A DNA stretch of 64,000 nucleotides. It comes from Acanthaster planci (taxonomy: Eukaryota > Echinodermata > Asteroidea > Valvatida > Acanthasteridae). Of the stretch, positions 36,138 through 49,365 are shown piece by piece. The notes below the pieces were generated by a model, which searched no databases, was not told where the DNA came from, and was given only the letters and a program-made list of their open reading frames with translations. Where the stretch lies: contig NW_019091367.1 of assembly GCF_001949145.1 (NCBI RefSeq), positions 1,142,434 to 1,206,433 on the forward strand. The letters run 5' to 3'. Position numbers and translations under genes: made by a program. Position 1 is the first letter of the stretch, and each line of letters opens with the position of its first letter.

Positions 36138-39100
36138 GACAAACAAAAAATAGTGTACATACATGCACATCTAAGCGGACGTGGCAATCAGTCAAGATAT
36201 ATTTTTCTTGCAGAAAACATTTTATGGACTTTGGAGGTAATGTAAAATGTTATCATGTGCCAACCCACATGTTTATTTTATTAACCAAAGTAATCATGAG
36301 ATGGCCACCCGTATGTGTGATGAATATTCAAAGAGTCACGCTTGTGTGTATGAAGTGCTTACAGTGTACCATACGTACATATTATTATGGTTTGTGTATA
36401 CATTCATGTCAGTGTTGTGTAGGTAGTGTTCGTAATGTACCCTGTAGGTGTAAGGACGTACAGGTGTCTTATATTGATGTAGTGTCGCCTGTTGACACTT
36501 TCTTTGCAGCCTCAAGGGCGTTGTGGAAACAGTATACGTGGTCCCATTTTGGTCAGTGTCAGAATATTTTTGATTTCAAAAGATGTGCAGACCGTAGAGA
36601 GTCCTCCAAACTTGGCGTAGTTCAAAAACTGAGAAAAAACGGACGATTGCACAAAAGTCTACTTCCAAATTAGAGGGCGGGTTTCCTTAAAGGCAGTGTT
36701 TAGGATTTCCAAGATCTCTCAAACGGAACTGTCGATTAGTCCAAGATCCAAGAGCCGTTCCTTCGAAGCTCCGTACCGGAGTCAGTGGTTTCTCGAACAG
36801 ATTTTCCAATTTCGAGCCATTTAGCTCTCAGTTTTTCCAACAACAGTATTGCTCTCATGCCCAAAATAGAAGGATAGTTACCGTATTTGTTGATTTATAA
36901 AGTGTTTATGATGAGCACTGACGGTGTGTAGACGGTTTTTGACCGACGCTCGTGTAAAGAGCTACATACGATGTGTGCAGGCGTGGCATACACAGTGTGG
37001 ACCTGTGCATAAAAGAAGTCCACATAATGTAGGGTATGACAGCGTTGTGTGGACTCGCACACGTCCACACAATGTTTTCTCCTCTCTGAAAAACGTTCCA
37101 GAGGCATTTTGGGGTCAAGGTTATCCGTTGCAAAATACAGAGGAACAGTCCAGGAAATTATCATAAAAAAACCAGCTCGAAGGAGTTATCCTAGTTGGAG
37201 AAAAACGGAGAATTTTCCTCAAGTTTCCTTAACCACAGGAGAACAAAGGAATGTCCACGCTTTGTATGTAAAACAGGTATATACATGTATATGTGTGTGT
37301 GCATGTACACTCATACATGTAGGGTCGCACAGTCACTTCAGTGCTCTATGAAACGTTTATTATTACATAAATTCTCCGCGCTGCATTGTTGAAAAGGAAT
37401 CACAAAATTGAAAGGTAAATTTGCTAACCACTAGTCTGACGCGAAGCATGGAAAAATGCATTTCGAGGGCCATTGTGTACAGGCCCTCCAGAACGTCCTG
37501 TGGCCCATGGATTTTTGCGAGACAAATTACACAAGCTGCGCTTCGAGGGTTAAAAATGATGAGTTTTTTTTTTCTTTTGATTTTTCTCAGAGCTGTGTTC
37601 TCAAAAAATGAAACAAGTTCGTGGAATGATACACAAAGTAAATCACAACCCCCCCCATCGGCCAATTTTGACAAATTGCAATATATGGAAATTGCAGTAT
37701 ATGGAACTGCTATAGGCCTACACTACCTTTTATGATCTGCAGTATATGTATCTGAAAAACTGGATCTTTAGAAAACCAAACAAAAGATGTTCAAGCGAAA
37801 GGTGCGTAGATCAAGACAAGCAGGTGTTTTGTAAGGGAAAGGTGCGATTGGATGTTTGGTTGTAATTTCCCCGTTTTCCCGGGGGGGGGGGTCGCGGTAT
37901 TGTCACTTGGCCATCTGCTATGGTCCCCGCGACAATGGCCGACTGAGAGATGCTTTGGCAAATTGCGCCGTACGAGGGGAATGCGCTTTTTTTTTTCTGC
38001 GTCAGTAGGGCAGGTGTACCAAACTAGCGATGAATTATAGTTGGGACCAAGTGTGATGCATCGCCTTTGTGCATTAAACGCTTCAATGTTCAGTCTGCGC
38101 ACTTTCATGTACGTGCATGGTGTGCCGAATGCGATTTTCTGCCCTTGAAGTGGCAATTCTGACCCTTCGTAGTCAAGTAGCTGCCGATGTCTGCTGAGAT
38201 GATCATCACTGTCATCAATAATTCTTCCCGTTTCCGAAAATGTCCGAATAATTGTTCCCATTGCGTCTTCATTAACAGCCGGAAACAATCGGTGATATGT
38301 TTGCGATGACCGATCGTTATCCAGACGTATACTTTCTTATATACATGTATATGGTCAACGAATATTGAGCTTTTATCAGTTTTGCATAGCTGTCATTTGA
38401 TTTAGGTAATTGCCTCTCGTATCATAAACTGTCTTTAATTGTATATGGCGCTTAAATCGACTTTCAAGTGCAATGGAAATAAACTACATGAACCCGAAGT
38501 TACTTTTGCTGGATTCTTGCTTGTCATTTTTTCGATAGTAATATCTCTGTATGCTTCCTTCCCCCTTCTGTGTGAGACGCAAAAATCTTTGGATTATTTT
38601 TATTCACCTGTAAATAAACTAAACCAGCCCAGAGCCGATTGTGAGTAACACCGATGGGTCATGGCCGCATGCGATGAAATTTCTGATCACCGGGGTTCTC
38701 CAGTGAAGTGGAATCACCCCGTCACAGTAATGTCACAGTGGCCACATTTACGCGCTAGTGGGGGCAGATTCAGTTAATTCGTTCGTTACACCGCGTTTGT
38801 CACTCTCGTTGGCTAGAGCTTGTTTAGAGCCAAGTTGGACGGCCAAAGGCTGACAGGGACCGTTGATGATAATCACTAATAAATATGTGTCACTCTAAGT
38901 ACCCTGATCGATGTGCGGGCCACGGTAAACTGAATTATTTGTCGTATTTACCGTAAAATCTTACCTATTTTATACCTGAAAATAAGGGGGTTGTTAATTG
39001 AAATGTCCCCGATTGTAGGGATTTAAAGAACCGTCACCTGCACACTGACTTTGTAAGCGTATGGCCGTGGAAAACGAATAAAATTTAAATCGCGTTCGTG

Positions 39101-40521
39101 CTAACATTCCAAATACCAGGCACGGTTTGGTTGGATGGTAACGCAAGCTTTAGAACCCCCATAACATCATTGCAACAGCAGGACGGATGCGTTATTTGCA
39201 AAATCATTGGTAAAGTTTAAACGTGGCCATACACCTGTGTTCAAGAATTCAAGGATTATGTCGTGAATAGTAGGCACAGTTACCAGGATTTCTAAACGTC
39301 AGAAGATAACGACGAAGTGCTGTATCCTTCAATAGACGAATCTGAAAACTGCACTGGATGGCACAAAGAATACGGAACCCTTTTTATTCCTGGCTGAAAA
39401 GCTGTCAAAGCTACACAATAGGTGCCCGCAATGACGGGCTGTGGCTAATTAAATTCTAGGCCATCTGGAAGAGGCAATAACACATCACATGCAGTAACAG
39501 GAGCATACGAGGAACGGTGAAGAATTGAATGGTCATACAATATTGCAGATGATTTGAGACGATCATACGTCGCTGAAACTAAGGTCATGAAACCCATAAA
39601 GGTTTTAAACGGTGGCGCAGAAGTATATCGTCGTCATTCCATCGTTCTCAGTCTTGATGTTTTTATGAGACGGGTTCGTGGTGTTCTGAGTGAACCTTTT
39701 GCGAAATTTGGCAGTAAGGGGAAACGTCCAGGCAAACCGCTCAACCCTTATTGACGCTTGCAGCATTGTCGCTTGTGTTGCAAAATTGGTTTGCATCTAG
39801 AATATGTACCTTTCAATTTTGTTCTCTTTAGATATTTTAGATGGTTTTGATGGATAAGGACTCTTTATAAAGTTGCAGCCCACAAGTAATTTGTGTGTGT
39901 GTGTGTATACCAACTCAACCCTACCACCGACAAGTAACACCCCCCCCCGGAGGGTCGCACGAATTGCATTCTGATTATCGCAACGTCCACTACAGTTATT
40001 TTCGCAGACGACCAATTCCCAGCGAGCCTCAGCAGTCATGATGTGCTCAAGTCCACGGTCATCAAAAATGCCTTACTATCACGATCATGCACCGGAGAAT
40101 TATGTCGCATATGCCTCGTCTATTTTGGGGGATTTGAATGGGTATCCATGGTAACGCTGATACTCCAAATAGCTGCATGCATGTAAGGTGTGCATTTTGT
40201 GTACGGCGAAGGACGGCCGGCTGCATCACGCAGTATTGCCGACTCAACGAACGGTACAGTTGAGCTGCGTGTTTTCTTACCGAGCGACAGAACGTGGAGG
40301 CATTATGCGCGGCTTTTCTGAAAAAAATGCATCTGTTGGCACTCATAATGCAGGTTGTAAAGTTAGTCACCCCATAATGTTGGCCAAGGCTTACCCTGTT
40401 AAGTATGCCTTATCCGTTTGCATTGGAACCCGCTACTGACTGTTTCCTTGCTGTTCGTGACGTGATTATATTATATAAAGTGATTTGTATGGCGTAGAAT
40501 GAAACTAGCTCCTTTGTAAAC

Positions 40522-40559
40522 AATATTTCCTTTGTTTTGAAAATATTTCCTTTGTTTTG
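40522..40559 (+). repeat. 18-bp unit duplicated at 20-bp spacing
   Basis: AATATTTCCTTTGTTTTG occurs at 40522-40539 and 40542-40559 separated by AA. Confidence 0.92.
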
Positions 40560-40678
40560 GGGGTGAGGAAGCGGCAAAATTGTACAGCTTTCCACCCCCA
40601 TTGTACCAGGCAAGACATGGGACGGAGGGGTACCCCCTTACCTGTCCAATCCTTATATACACTCTAGACTATTGTTAC

Positions 40679-40760
40679 NNNNNNNNNNNNNNNNNNNNNN
40701 NNNNNNNNNNNNNNNNNNNNNNNNNNNNNNNNNNNNNNNNNNNNNNNNNNNNNNNNNNNN
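40679..40760. other. Assembly gap (82 N)
   Basis: A run of N. The sequence on either side is unrelated by eye, so contiguity across this point depends on the scaffolding. Confidence 1.
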
Positions 40761-43700
40761 CCGTCCCAGATCTTGCTTCAAATGACCCCCATCCACCCAG
40801 ATATATCTGCATCAGACCCGAGGCCGATTGCCACCGTTACCGATGGCAAATTCCCTCGTGGACATTGGAGTGAATGCCTGTGGTGGGAATGACCTATCTT
40901 TTGATTTAAAACAAATAACGGTTTTCCAGCAAAGAATCTTGAATTCGCCACAGCATTCCAAATGGCCTGAACCCACATAAACTTTTATACTCCAATTATA
41001 CCCTCTGTAGTCCTTTGGCAAACTCTGCCAACTCCCAAACGCAGAATACTCGACGTAAGACTCTGCCAGCCCTAGATGGAGGGGGCGGGCGGAGTAACAC
41101 GTCAGAACTGAGAGGCGTACCACGTCACAAGTCTGATGTTCTGCAAAGTGATCCTAAGTGGAAAAAAAAATGGGCCGACTACATTACTATTCACTAGAAA
41201 CAGGGTTACAGGAAGCTTTTATTTGATAGGTCTTTGGTTGTGCAACTTTGCTGTCTCCGTCGCTCCAACGGCAACATTATAACATTTGCAATATGATTGG
41301 TAAGTGGTTGACTCTGTCCAGTATGGACTGTGGTGCGTGATCAAATGGCATGGTGATTCTGAATTCCTTTCCCGTTCTGAATCTCCAAGGCACTTGACCC
41401 ATTTGAAAGGCGTCTTGGAGTCTTTGTAGAAAGGGGGTTAAAGCTTTTTTTTTCATTCGTTGCAAATCCCTCTTGCTTCTTCCCGATCGAAATCTTGCAA
41501 CAGTCATCCTGCAGAGTAATACCTGGTGGCGTTCCCTGCGAAATAATCGACCTCCAAATCGAATCGGATTGCACAAAAACTGGTTGATATCCGTTGAGCT
41601 CGTACCATTTGTCCACGCGAGTCTTCGTTTTTCGATTGCGAGTCACGTTCACTGGTCGCCTTCTTCACTCCGTCCGTCAGGCAGACGGAAACCTTGAGTC
41701 TCGGGGCTCAAGGGGAATTTGCCCTCATTGCCCCAAAACTTGGCGGCAGGCTCCCTCGGGGGGGGGAGCAACTTTTCTCATTTACCGCCTCTCTGTCCCA
41801 GGGCATAACTCGGTCCTTGCACGTGGCTCTGGATAAACACGACGGGGGGTGGCTGAACTTGTAAGTTCCCACACTTGCCGAGATGAATGTTAAGTTCCGT
41901 TCAACTGTATCCTGGTCTCTCGTGTGAAAGCTTTAGTTGGCATGGTTGTTCTGGTCTGCCAAAAATATAGAAAAGAGCAGAATTTTTCATCTTTGGGGTG
42001 TTAGCTGTATGTTATACCGCCTCGGGCTTTGTATCACGTCTGTGACCAGAAAACTAGGCACCCGTTCTGTTTTTGCCTGAATCGTGTTGTGTGAAAAGGC
42101 GAGACGACTTAACACCAAATGCTGCAATAAGCACACCGGTGTGTGGTGACGTGTGTGGCAATTGTAGCAGGTGCCGGTAGATGAATGTGGTAGGTATGGA
42201 TCCATCCATTGCTCTGACTATGGAACCAAACGAACGTAAAGAACGTTCTTGTGGAACTTAGACGAGGAAGAAAATAGTGTGCAACTTTTAAAAAGCGGTG
42301 TCAGTACAACAGTATAAATTTATTGGAGTGCACTGAAAAAAATAAATTAAAAATCAGTGTTATTGCCGAATCCCTCTCTACTGCTTCTCTGTCTGGTTTT
42401 CGATGAGTTTTTTTATACAGAGAGGTATTGTCGGCCTGACAATGAAACGTGTCTCTCTACAATCGGCGCACAAAAATGTCGCATAATGGTTTTTATTTCC
42501 GATGCTTGTTTTGTTTATAAGTCAGTCACGTGAATTTCCTCCTTGCTAAGGTTTGACAATTTAGCATTATGAAGCATGACAGAGATGAAATACGTCTGGC
42601 CTGGAAGTGTGTACGGATTCTGGGAACTGAAGACCTGATTTTAGGCAGTCTAAGACCATTTGAAATGTTCAATTATTTTATTTGGGAAATTTCATCTGCT
42701 TTTGATTTAGGAGATAAACTTGCATGACGAAATACTTATTCCTGCATTTCAAATGCTCAAGGTTTCATTTGAAAAAAAGGGTGCTTATAAGTTTGGTTTT
42801 AATGCGTAAATAACTTTATTTTTTGGTGGTTCTTATTTTAGTGTGAAATGCGCCCATCGCCTACTACGCAGCGTAGATGAGTCTTCACCACAGAAGATGA
42901 CCCAAATAATCCATGCTGGTTCATGCATTACTTGACATCAGCCACACGAGCCGCTTGCCGGTAGCGTGTATACACTTCCCCTATCCTGACGGACGTTGGT
43001 GTGTCTTTAAAGGTCCCTCAACCTTCTGTTTTTTCTTTCTCTTGATATTCACCTTAATCCAGAGCCTGTTATATTTGTGTTGGTCCGATTATTTGTCTCT
43101 GTAGCTGTTGTCGTGTTGTCAAGGCACCTCCAGAGAAGCCCCTTGGCTTCGGAAGATGCCAACGGATTTATTGTTCTTTCTTTATTCCCAACATATTATG
43201 TTTTTATTAAATCACTGCGTTGCGTTTTATTGCAAACGTGTGGCAGTGTGGAAATGAATGTTGATTGAATAAATGAGTGGTTGGATGAACCTGCGCTTAC
43301 ATATTTTTCTGCATGTTATTCTAGAGTTTTGTTCAGTATAATCTGGAAGTTGTGGCGTGCATGGAGACGGCTAAGAAGATATTTTAGAGGGAAAACAATA
43401 CTAATTAGGATGGAAAAAGCGCGGGCTTCAAAATTTTAGCAGGGGTTGCAGCTTTGGTTTAAAATTGAACATCTTAAATTTAGCATCCAGTCGAACTTGT
43501 TTTGCCGATCGACCTGGTCGATGTTCGCCTGCTGAGGATTTTGTGGCTTTTTATCGAGCTGTTCAAAGCACAGCTGAGTATCGAAGGGGGGGGCGGCGCG
43601 CAGTGACCGGGAACTGTCTTTCGATTCCCGGGCAGGGGGGACTGCGTCATTACCATCAAATGCCAACATTATTATCACCGTCAGTCACATTCGGGTCTCG

Positions 43701-45757
43701 ACAGTCGACCTATAGTAGTGTCATTAAAAATTCAGTGCGTTTGCATTTTTTTTAACAGGTCTGCCTGCATTTCGGGTAACTTGGCTTGCCCAAAAAAAAA
43801 ACCACGACGTGTATTGCATCCTCAAAATTCTTCGAAGTAGACCGAGTTAAGCCCATGTTGATATCTTTGAGAGGTCTGCTTTGGGATCCTCGCTAAGATT
43901 CTCTAGAGGGGCATTTCATAGGTTTGACCACAGTTGTTTTTTTTCTCACTTCAAAGTCGGCACTAGAGAGAGTGTCAAAGGCCTACAGCTAGATTGGACC
44001 GACCATTCCTCCTTGGGGACGCAAATTGCTAGTTACAGTCGCCTCCTGTTCTATTCTTGCGCTGCACTGCGTAAAACTCCTCACTATTTCAGCAGTTTTT
44101 GGCCAACGCTTTCCCGTCACCTACAGTGGCTCACCCAAGGGGGTCTCGGGGGCTTAAGCCCCCCTCCCCTTTCTAGGCTTTCATGTTTCTTTCACTTTCT
44201 TGACAGATGAAGATATGTATGCACCTACAATTCCAGATAGCTCTGATAGCCGTACATCCCAGTCCCCTATTTGGGCCAAGGGGGGAGGAGTTTGAGCCGG
44301 CATAAGAGTTTTTTTTTTTTTGGAGGGGGGATTCCAGTTGGAGACCCCCACGACAAATATTGTATGTACCTTATACGTTCCGTATTGCATGTCCATTCTC
44401 TGAGTTGAACTCTTGTCAAAGGGGTCTTTTCGGCCCTTTTTCAGTTAGGGTCTTTTTCGGCCTTGTTAGCCGATCACAATCGTGATTCCCCGTATGCTCC
44501 GCACTGAGACGAGTCTTGCGGCTTGATCATGACTGATTCATCGCATAAAAGCTGACCAGAGCCCCTCTGACAGAGATCGACCTCTGTAATCTAGACGTCA
44601 TTTATCTGGCAAGAAAACACACACTGACACGGGCACTATACACAACAACCTCTCTCTCTCGCTTTGTGTATACTGCTCTCCACGTGTGATTCCATCCACC
44701 GGCAGGATGATTTGCACTAATCCGTCAGGCGACCGGTGCTGTCTCAAAAGTAAACAACGACCCGCAAATTAGCCGTATCGGCACTTGATATTGCACTTGT
44801 GGAGCGTAAGTCGCGGATTGAGGAGATTGCGCGCATCACGCAGGCCGGCGTTCCTCTGGAAATAAGATGGGCTCTTTCACGCTGGTAGACCTTGTTTTGG
44901 TTCTTTGTCGACTGTGAAAAAACTGCCTGCAGCGTTAATTTGGAGAAATATGCGCTCAACAGAATTACAAACTCTAAAGTAACACAGTGAGGTGCCTGTG
45001 CAAATGGTAAACTGTGTATCACCTTGTTTCATTGAAGTCTTGCTCGTCATCCCCACGCCTTCCTTACAAATGTATACGCTACCGTCGATGCCATCCGGTA
45101 ATTCGGCGCTAGTAACCCAAACTTGGTTTCGCCAAGAACATAGATTATCGCGGATAAGGAAAAATTCCATGAGGCGATGGGACAAGTTATGACCGACACG
45201 CCTGCATTCAACTTGTGGTTGCACCTACATGTGCAACTGGTATACATTTTGGAGGATTGCAAGGAAAACCTGTCGAGGAACGTGATCGTTGCTGCTGGGG
45301 ATTGACTTTTTTGTATACCTGGTTGGGTCTGTTAGGCTTTTTATGTGACATAGTTTTACATCAGTAGATTTAGACGTCAAGAACATCATTTTACACTGCC
45401 TACCTAGGCCTGTTCTACATAAAATACTGGATCGAGCAGAACATCGCTAGAAAATGCATAAATATCATTTGACTGTATACGTTGCCAGCATGTCGGGTGC
45501 CAATTTCCAAAGCTTGGCAAAGCACATCTTCCTGTAGGCACCGGGCAAATGACTTTACCCTCATGCAAATTTCGCCGCTCGTAGTCCGCTCACGGACGGT
45601 AAATAAAGAATACGCTTGACGCATTGAGGTCTTAATCAGGCGCCCAGTTCACTGCATCAGCATCTTCATCCGATATGTAAAGATATAGCTCCCCTGTTTG
45701 TGTGTCAACCGCCATGAGAGCTAGGCAACAGCTTCCCTATGCCTTGTGTATTGTGCG

Positions 45758-46018
45758 AAAGCGAACGCAAACGTGAATTCGCAACAGTTGAAAACATTTC
45801 AACTCGATCGAAATTTTGCTGCAAATCTTTAGCCACGTCAAAGTCGCCTCGCTTTCACATTCGCCTGCTTTATGAACTGGCATTTAAGGCCAGCTCTTGA
45901 AATTTGACATCACGAAACATTTGCTCTGAAATTCGCCTTGTTGAAATGTTTTGAACTTCGACGAATTTGCAGCGCGAATATTTCATAGGATGTCACAATT
46001 TTGCACTTGTGTTCGTTT
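45758..46018. mobile_element. Degenerate foldback or MITE
   Basis: The left part has CGAACGCAAACGTG and GTTGAAAACATTTCAAC. The right part has these in inverse (GTTGAAATGTTTTGAAC and CACTTGTGTTCG). Arms are diverged and the family is unknown. The sequence is rich in TTCG and CGAA. Confidence 0.45.
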
Positions 46019-48816
46019 TTGAGCCAAGTACGCTAGCTGGTCAGTCTGAACTGTGCGCCGGTGTCTACGGATTGGTACCATAGCCCCATCGAAAGGGGGA
46101 ACTAAAGCCATAGCCAAATGCAGACGTACTAAGCAACGGCAACCTCCAAGTCACATCACGATGTGAATATTGACTTGATGTGATGCCACCCTGGGCGGAT
46201 TGTGGGAGAGATAAATCAGTATATTGTATATATGTTATGGCCAAGAAAACGTCCGAAACGTATGCAAACCACACCGTTATTAAATTGTGGCTCTAAGTCA
46301 GTAGAAACTGTAACCCAGCAATAGTTCCCAGTGTCCCCTCCCAGCCTCTCATTCAGGATGACAATCAAAAGTCCTGACGCACAACGGTCAAGTACTAACT
46401 TTTACATTAACCTGTCGGGAGCAATGCAATAATTGGTAAATCATATCGGTATTTTTTTTCTGAGGAAATTGCTCCATAAAGTGCAACACTGGTTTCATGT
46501 CCGTCACATATTAATACATATTATAGTGGATGTGATCATAATTATATTTTGCTTTTATGTACTGCATTAGGCAGGCCCGCAATACAGTGGGTTTTTTTTC
46601 TGAGGAAGGCATGACGCATTACAATAACATGACAGAAAGTTAATTATACTTCTAAACAGTGTAAGGACAGAAGACAACACTTTATTATGCATAATTATGG
46701 ACCGTACTTTGAACGACCTATCAAGTTCCAGCTCAAACAAATTTTTTATGCAATAATTAGGTTTACTATTTTTTTTTTTTGCCTTTTTAGTCATATACCA
46801 TAATGTAAATCAGAGGAAATGCACCTTCCTCGAACAACTAAAGGGATGTTGAGATTATGTTGTGCCGCGCGAGACCCAGTTCAGAGGCACAGATTACTGT
46901 CAGCATCAAAGACAATAGCTGTCTAATCATGGTACCCCAGGGTGTTCAGTGCCACACTCAACCGTTTTGTGAAAAAAAAGAAAAAAACGGCCGAACGAGA
47001 ATGCTTATGGCGACCAGGTGGTTACTCGAGGATGTAAGGCCACATTAGGCTTAGTGGGCAGAAAGCTGAGAATGAACAGGGCAGTGTTGCAACCTCGGCG
47101 TGAAAGGATAACAGCAAGAGGGAGGGAAAGAATCTCATCGATCGGTACTGTAGTGACCTGCCTTAAGTGTAAGAGGGGTTCCTATATAAGTTAGCCCTGT
47201 AAGCACCGTGATGAGCCGTCGAAATTGTTTGGCTCGAATGCTTGTCTCAGAATTGGCTATTTCTGTAGCTTCGAATTGCTTAAAATTCTGAGTCAGATTT
47301 TCCCTCAGAGGATGCGTACAGGGGCCAGATTGAAATTGATCCTTTCCACGGACCATCGTTCTTTTCTTCATCGGGAGAAAGCGACGGAGAACAGAATGGC
47401 ACCGATATCAGTGTGTAGTGCCAGTGCGCTTGGCGTCGATTTCCGACATGAATATTCATCGGCGTGCAGTATGACATCACTGTCATGTAAGCCAGTGACG
47501 GCTGAACGGACGGGTGGGTACGAGGCATATTCAGGCAAAGAAGGCAGGTGATGGCTTCGGGTTGATGCTGAGGGTGGTACGCCGGGTTTCGATAACGATG
47601 CGCAGAAGAACGGTGGCAGCCCCGTATACGCTGGAGCGCTTCATTTTGCTCGTCGTGTGTGGGGATGAAGGCAGCTTAAAGATTGAGTACCTCCGTTAGT
47701 AACATCGCAAGGTTTAATCTATATCCATAGACAAAGCACCAAATGCACATGCAGCACCGTGGTGATATATTTCAAGTGTTTTAATCATGGATGCAATGTT
47801 TGCATGGATTGAAACTTGGGAGTAGGGGCAGCGTTGCCAGTGGGAACAAGGAATGCAAAATCAATGGAGCAAGTCAGTGTTTGTCAACCCAGCCGCTGTG
47901 CGTGATCATGGGTCCATTACCTAAACAGCAGGGTAGCTGAACGATGGTCGATCATCAGATGCACATTAGATTCGTCATACCGAACAGTGGGATATAATTG
48001 AAAATTCTAAATGATGCGGGTTCAGTTACATGGGAAGACGACGAGGTACTCGAAATCGTGTGTGTTACGGTGAGTCGTTGGCCACTGCACGTGTAAGTGC
48101 TGCACGCAGTGTGTGCTGCATTGGCTTGAGTACAAAGTAGAAGGCGGGAAAAACGCAGCGTGGGGTTTCGTCTACGGTAGATAGCACATGCTTTTCGAAA
48201 GCTTCGTAACAATAAACGCAGTCACCGCTCCAAACGATGCGTTTTCATGAACAATGCTGGAAGACCTTGACTCGAGCCAATAGCATTAATTCCCATCCTC
48301 TAAGTTCGCTACAAGTGTCTATAATAATATGCAACGACGAATAATATAAAATCGTCTGTAAAAATTGCGCTGTGCTACACAATGTGTCTGCGTAATCACC
48401 ATTTAAGACTGCATTGGTATTACAAACACGACTACGGTGACTGCTGTGTGATGCATTGAAAGGGAAATGTCATTATGTTTACTGTGCACGTCCACCCAGG
48501 AAATTGTTACTCGCATTTTATAACTATACCACCGTCTTCTGGGAGCAACCTTTATGTTCTTCACGCATCATCAATGGATGAAGTATAGCATTACTGCTAA
48601 CCAACGGAGGGAACGAACTACCTGGGATTTTGTTTTTGTGTCAGATGAGAACGTGTAACCCAGTAAGCAGGTACCTACCGCTTGCGCCATAATATCTTGC
48701 CCCTGCTAAGTTGGGTTGCGACTGCGGTGGTGTCCGTGGCATGTCATGTTTGCTAGCTTCGGCAGCAGCGCCCATCGCCACCGCCTTACGCCCGGCTTTC
48801 GCGACTTGCACCAGGT

Positions 48817-49147
48817 ATGCTGGTTCCATCCACGGTGCTGCCTCTTACAATGATCCTTGGTCTGCCCCTTATGTCAGCCCGCAGCGACCACCAGCAGCAA
48901 CAGCAAGGACCACCCTTCGACGAGGCCAGTCTCCTCGAGTGCACAGGAGATCAATTCTGGGTGAACGTTACGCGGCGAGACGATGGCGATGCCTTGACTA
49001 GTGCCTGCCCGCGGTGCGGCGATCTGTGCCTGCAGGCCGGGGCGGTCAGACTCCGCTGCGATCTAAGGGAATACCCTTGCACCTGTCGGTGCCCGGAGAA
49101 CCAGACGTTCAGGACTGACATCAATTTGTGCGTGGACTCCTTTTCAG
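48817..49147 (+). CDS. Probable first coding exon of a secreted or membrane Cys-rich protein
   Basis: This is a 110-codon open segment from ATG to the donor TTTTCAG|GTAAGT, ending in phase 1. Residues 1 to about 21 (MLVPSTVLPLTMILGLPLMS) form a hydrophobic signal peptide. A short polyglutamine run (26-30) follows. Then come nine cysteines at 42, 64, 67, 71, 81, 88, 90, 92 and 105, with N-glycosylation sequons at NVT (50-52) and NQT (96-98). The C-x2-C-x3-C spacing and the closing segment CPENQTFRTDINLC look somewhat like cysteine-rich domains of TNF-receptor-type proteins, but I cannot name the family. A phase-1 intron after a signal-peptide exon is typical of modular extracellular proteins. 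The next exon was not found. An overlapping frame from 48711 lacks these properties and is judged a shadow. Confidence 0.6.
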
Positions 49148-49217
49148 GTAAGTTCGCTGTCGATGCTAACAGTTTGGTTTTGTAAAATGTTAAAATGTTT
49201 GTTTTCTATTGCCGTGA

Positions 49218-49365
49218 CGTAACTACGGGGGACCCGTGCCCCCCCTGGGTGCCCCCCATCTGAAATCCATGAACAACTTCTGCTGCAGCCCATTGTCTTT
49301 TGGTGCCCCCTTGATGAAAAAATGTGTTCACTCCGGGTACCCCGAACCTAATAGCCCTAGTTACG
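49218..49365. mobile_element. Small element with CGTAACTA-type inverted ends
   Basis: CGTAACTACGGGG at the left end mirrors CCCTAGTTACG at the right end, with C-rich GTGCCCCCC tracts inside. It resembles the many GTAACTACG-flanked repeats of marine invertebrate genomes, recalled rather than checked. It lies just inside the presumed intron after the 48.8-kb exon. Confidence 0.55.

Larger units (their letters stand above)
34430..36155 (+). other. PDCL: Probable PDCL 3' UTR
   Basis: The sequence follows the PDCL stop codon and ends near the first AATAAA I find downstream (36132-36137). It begins with a two-copy tandem duplication (34430-34803) and then becomes T-rich, with a GTTTGTTTTGTTTTGTTTG stretch at about 35968. 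The open frames inside it, such as 35783-36133, show no recognisable domain. The extent is an inference from the poly(A) signal only; an earlier variant signal could be used. Confidence 0.4.
300..37330. repeat. Region dense in TACATG/CATGTA palindromic microsatellite
   Basis: Short runs of the hexamer TACATG, whose repeat is self-complementary (TACATGTA), recur throughout this segment, often as several units together, for example near 8100, 8850, 11520, 13650, 14500, 15290, 17560, 19620, 22040 and 23880. I did not count them exactly but there are well over a hundred. They almost disappear after about 37.3 kb, with only isolated instances such as 38341, 50359, 54532 and 61348. They cause most spurious open frames rich in YMYM and HVHV. 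Confidence 0.85.
36156..48816. other. Region without a supportable gene
   Basis: This 12.7-kb stretch lies between the probable PDCL 3' end and the next plus-strand exon. Open frames of 80-165 codons occur on both strands (for example minus 37791-38288, 41341-41652 and 44877-45224) but none shows a domain, a conserved motif or convincing splice sites. It contains a gap (40679-40760), a 20-bp-period duplication (40522-40559) and a degenerate foldback at about 45758-46018. Any promoter of the downstream gene should lie near 48.0-48.8 kb, but I see no clear core promoter element. Confidence 0.5.

Noticed and set aside
36224-36673. 149-codon plus-strand frame after the poly(A) signal
   Set aside because: It is rich in Cys, Val and Tyr from GT-rich DNA, with no domain, and sits just downstream of the inferred PDCL 3' end.
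37791-38288. 165-codon minus-strand open frame
   Set aside because: It crosses an 11-base G run and a T run, has no recognisable domain, and shows no convincing splice sites or conserved motif.
41341-41652. Minus-strand frame beginning NVTRNRKTKTRVDKWYELNG
   Set aside because: It reads like protein at first, but there is no ATG, an in-frame stop lies just upstream, no splice acceptor is convincing and no family is recognised.
44877-45224. Minus-strand 115-codon frame containing VWVTSAELPDGIDGSVYICK
   Set aside because: Somewhat protein-like, but no domain, no neighbouring exon and a competing plus-strand frame; left unannotated.
48711-49001. Upstream overlapping frame starting MGCDCGGVRGMSC
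   Set aside because: It overlaps the signal-peptide exon in another frame, lacks a proper signal peptide and ends without a donor, so the 48817 frame is preferred.
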